Source: a virus. Taken from it: a DNA stretch of 37,283 nucleotides. The DNA lies in the IMG/VR virus record IMGVR_UViG_3300025667_000002, positions 1-37,283 of that record; one strand, given 5' to 3'. A model generated the notes under the pieces. The model was not told the DNA's origin. It made no database searches and saw only the letters and a list, made by a program, of their open reading frames with translations. The position numbers were made by a program, and so were the translations under genes. Below are positions 35,586 to 37,283 of the stretch, in pieces (within the stretch, counting starts at the first letter, position 1; each line of letters begins with the position of its first letter).

Positions 35586-37283
35586 ATGTTAAAAGTAAAT
35601 GGCACACTTGCAATGCCTCGTAAATCACTTAACGGTAATTTCTATTTCGCTTCTGAACTAGCCAAAGGACATAACAAGGTAGTTTCATTACGTTTAAACC
35701 ATGACAAGACTGAAATGGGAGTCATAGGCGAATCATTATTAATATGGGATGCAGAAAAAGAACATCTCAACTACGAAGCCACTATTACAAGTGCAATGGT
35801 AGAAACTCAGGTATCCGAACTAATATCATCAGGTGAGGAAGTTAAAGTATCTCTTGGATTATCCGCAAACGAAGAGGCTACTCTGTGCCACCCAGATGGA
35901 GGCGATTGTATGTCTACTCCGATTGATGTATCATTCAATGAGATGTCTATTCTATTAGGTGAGTCTCCAGGAATTCCCGAAGTCTCATTATCATTATCAG
36001 AATCAAAATGTGGTAAACATTCAGTTGAATTATTCTCCACTAAATGTAATATCGTGTCAACAGAGGGTGTAATTACTTCTATTAATACAGAAACCTTAGA
36101 TAATAAAGTAATGACTAGTGAAAAAAATGAACAAGAACTAAATGCAGAATTTGATGCAAAAGTAGATGCAGCCGTTTCAGCCCGACTCGATGCACACCTT
36201 AAAAAAGCAGAAGTAGATGCCGCTGAGAAATCAGTAGCAGCTAAAGAAGCCGAAGACTGTGCAGCAGACGATCTAAAATGTAAAGCAGATCAAAAAGCAA
36301 AAGATGAAGCAGCAGAACTTGAATCAAAAACATCACTTGAAAACTCTATCAAAGATATGGTAGAGAAAAGAGTAGCCGAGGAAACCGCTAAAATCCAAAC
36401 GGAATTAGTCAAAACCGAAGCAAAGAAATCCGAAGTCAGCGAAAGTGTATCTCCTAAACAATGGGAAGAAGCACAAGTAGATGAACAAGTCACATTATTA
36501 GAAAAAGTCCTCTCCGGAGAACAAGTATCTATTAAAATCGACAAAGAGGAATTCTTAGAAAAACACAGTGTATTCAAACCAAGTCAATTCTCAGAGGCCG
36601 TATCAACATCTGGTACAATTCCTGGAGTTGATGTAGGACAACAAATCGTTATCCTACCAGGTGGTATATTAGTAAAAACTATTAGACCGTGGGTACAAGT
36701 AAAAGTCATTCCGCAAGGATATGATACTGTAAGATTCTATACTCTCGACATCCCCGCATTCGGAACTATCACAGAGCATGTCTCAACAGATATCACTCCA
36801 GCAACCTCCACTTTGACCGCAACCGAAGTCTCCGCTAACACAGTTAGAGGCTTTAGACAAAACGTGCTCAAAGCAGAAGTTGAGAAATATCCAAAAGACT
36901 TACTCGAGAAGATCCGTGAAACAGCTAGAACACGAGCCTTTGAAGATGAAGTAACTATTGTTTTATCAACAATCGCAGCCAGTACCTCAGTAGACTTTGG
37001 TGCAAACCATTTAGGTGCTACTACAGGTGCAGCAGTCGCAGACAACGCAGCAGAAGACGCCCTAGGTGTCATGAAAGCAGCCGGAATTGAAGCAGCAAAA
37101 GTAAGACTCCAATCCCAAGGTCACGACCCAGAAAACGGTTCAGCAGTTATTGCAATGACACCAAAAGCACAAAAAGAACTCATACAAGATACAGTTATAG
37201 TTAACTTTATCCAAAACAGTTCACCTGAAATTAGTAGACAAGGTAGAATCAATCTGTACTTCGGTATTGAGATATTCGTCACC
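35586..37283 (+). CDS. Fused prohead protease-like, scaffold and major capsid protein (5' part; continues at base 100)
   Basis: 566 codons here, 635 aa after joining across the circle. Residues 1-150: alpha/beta domain with LRLNHDKTEMGVIGES (His39, Asp40) and VKVSLGLSANEE (Ser89), placed like the His and Ser of HK97-type prohead proteases. Residues 150-290: Ala/Glu/Lys-rich coiled coil with AAVSARLDAHLKKAEVDAAE, a scaffold. From about residue 300 onward: HK97-fold coat, with QIVILPGGILVKTIRP, RFYTLDIP, an E-loop-like STDITPATSTLTATEV and the helix NVLKAEVEKYPKDLLEK. Protease-scaffold-capsid fusion in one reading frame is unusual; cleavage near residue 290-340 is expected. The start at 35586 is fixed by its promoter. 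Confidence 0.8.
   Translation, partial: MLKVNGTLAMPRKSLNGNFYFASELAKGHNKVVSLRLNHDKTEMGVIGESLLIWDAEKEHLNYEATITSAMVETQVSELISSGEEVKVSLGLSANEEATLCHPDGGDCMSTPIDVSFNEMSILLGESPGIPEVSLSLSESKCGKHSVELFSTKCNIVSTEGVITSINTETLDNKVMTSEKNEQELNAEFDAKVDAAVSARLDAHLKKAEVDAAEKSVAAKEAEDCAADDLKCKADQKAKDEAAELESKTSLENSIKDMVEKRVAEETAKIQTELVKTEAKKSEVSESVSPKQWEEAQVDEQVTLLEKVLSGEQVSIKIDKEEFLEKHSVFKPSQFSEAVSTSGTIPGVDVGQQIVILPGGILVKTIRPWVQVKVIPQGYDTVRFYTLDIPAFGTITEHVSTDITPATSTLTATEVSANTVRGFRQNVLKAEVEKYPKDLLEKIRETARTRAFEDEVTIVLSTIAASTSVDFGANHLGATTGAAVADNAAEDALGVMKAAGIEAAKVRLQSQGHDPENGSAVIAMTPKAQKELIQDTVIVNFIQNSSPEISRQGRINLYFGIEIFVT
37185..37283. repeat. Terminal redundancy, right copy (circular molecule)
   Basis: Identical to bases 1-99; see the left copy. 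Marks the join of the circular genome. Confidence 0.95.

Noticed and set aside
36290-37072. Minus-strand frames opposite the capsid gene
   Set aside because: Ser/Ala/Thr-rich translations antisense to the capsid coiled coil and coat; no supporting signals.
1-37283. Integrated provirus or integrase module
   Set aside because: No integrase, recombinase or tRNA attachment site was seen, and the ends close to a circle in the capsid gene.

Overview
The window is an essentially complete genome of a tailed archaeal virus (class Caudoviricetes). Bases 1-99 are repeated exactly as bases 37185-37283, and the major capsid gene reads through the junction, so the molecule closes to a circle (or circular permutation) of 37,184 bp. 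The virus is archaeal because it carries an archaeal-type MCM helicase fused to a primase domain, an Hjc-like resolvase, and TATA boxes (TTATATAC or TTAAATAC) placed 28-29 nt upstream of start codons with no room for a leader. The AT-rich composition and many small zinc proteins fit a virus of a mesophilic, perhaps marine, archaeon such as an ammonia oxidiser. The host is an inference. Capsid, portal, terminase, tail tube, tape measure and tail-hub genes are all present and there is no sheath gene, so a siphovirus-like particle is most likely.

Layout. 35586 to the end and 1-309: capsid gene, read as a protease-like domain, a scaffold and an HK97-fold coat in one polypeptide. 379-2844: a secreted protein, small membrane and coiled-coil proteins, and a zincin-like protein. 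2880-14086: connector, tail terminator, tail tube, tail chaperones with a -1 frameshift, tape measure, hub, fibres and adhesins. 14187-18625 (minus strand): zinc protein, HNH nuclease, a 48-aa protein, Hjc-like nuclease, HExxH protein and PrimPol-MCM. 18799-21168: early-type genes of unknown function. 21170-25856: an AT-rich island of tightly overlapping small genes headed by a predicted amidoligase with a 29-cysteine insert and a class II glutamine amidotransferase; the island contains two copies of a regulatory block. 25857-26641: a 785-bp non-coding region with a phased array of TATA-like boxes, direct repeats and an inverted repeat. 26642-31752: zinc proteins, a Cas4-like nuclease, a glycosyltransferase, and small and large terminase. 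31709-32353 (minus strand): an unknown protein and a dATP/dGTP diphosphohydrolase-like protein. 32388-35550: a fibre or decoration-like protein, portal, and further virion proteins.

Gene control looks bipartite. One promoter class has an archaeal TATA box 28-29 nt before the start and serves replication, regulatory and accessory genes (and the tail chaperone). The other carries a 15-bp imperfect palindrome, ATTACTTCTTGTAAT, starting 36 nt before the start (extremes 36-40). It precedes most virion transcription units and the packaging operon, so it looks like a virus-specific late promoter. These spacings were used to choose several start codons.

The strongest candidates for undescribed biology are the late-promoter motif, the 30-bp-phased TATA array at 26071-26340, the inverted repeat shared by two early promoters, the duplicated regulatory blocks, and the amidoligase/amidotransferase pair.
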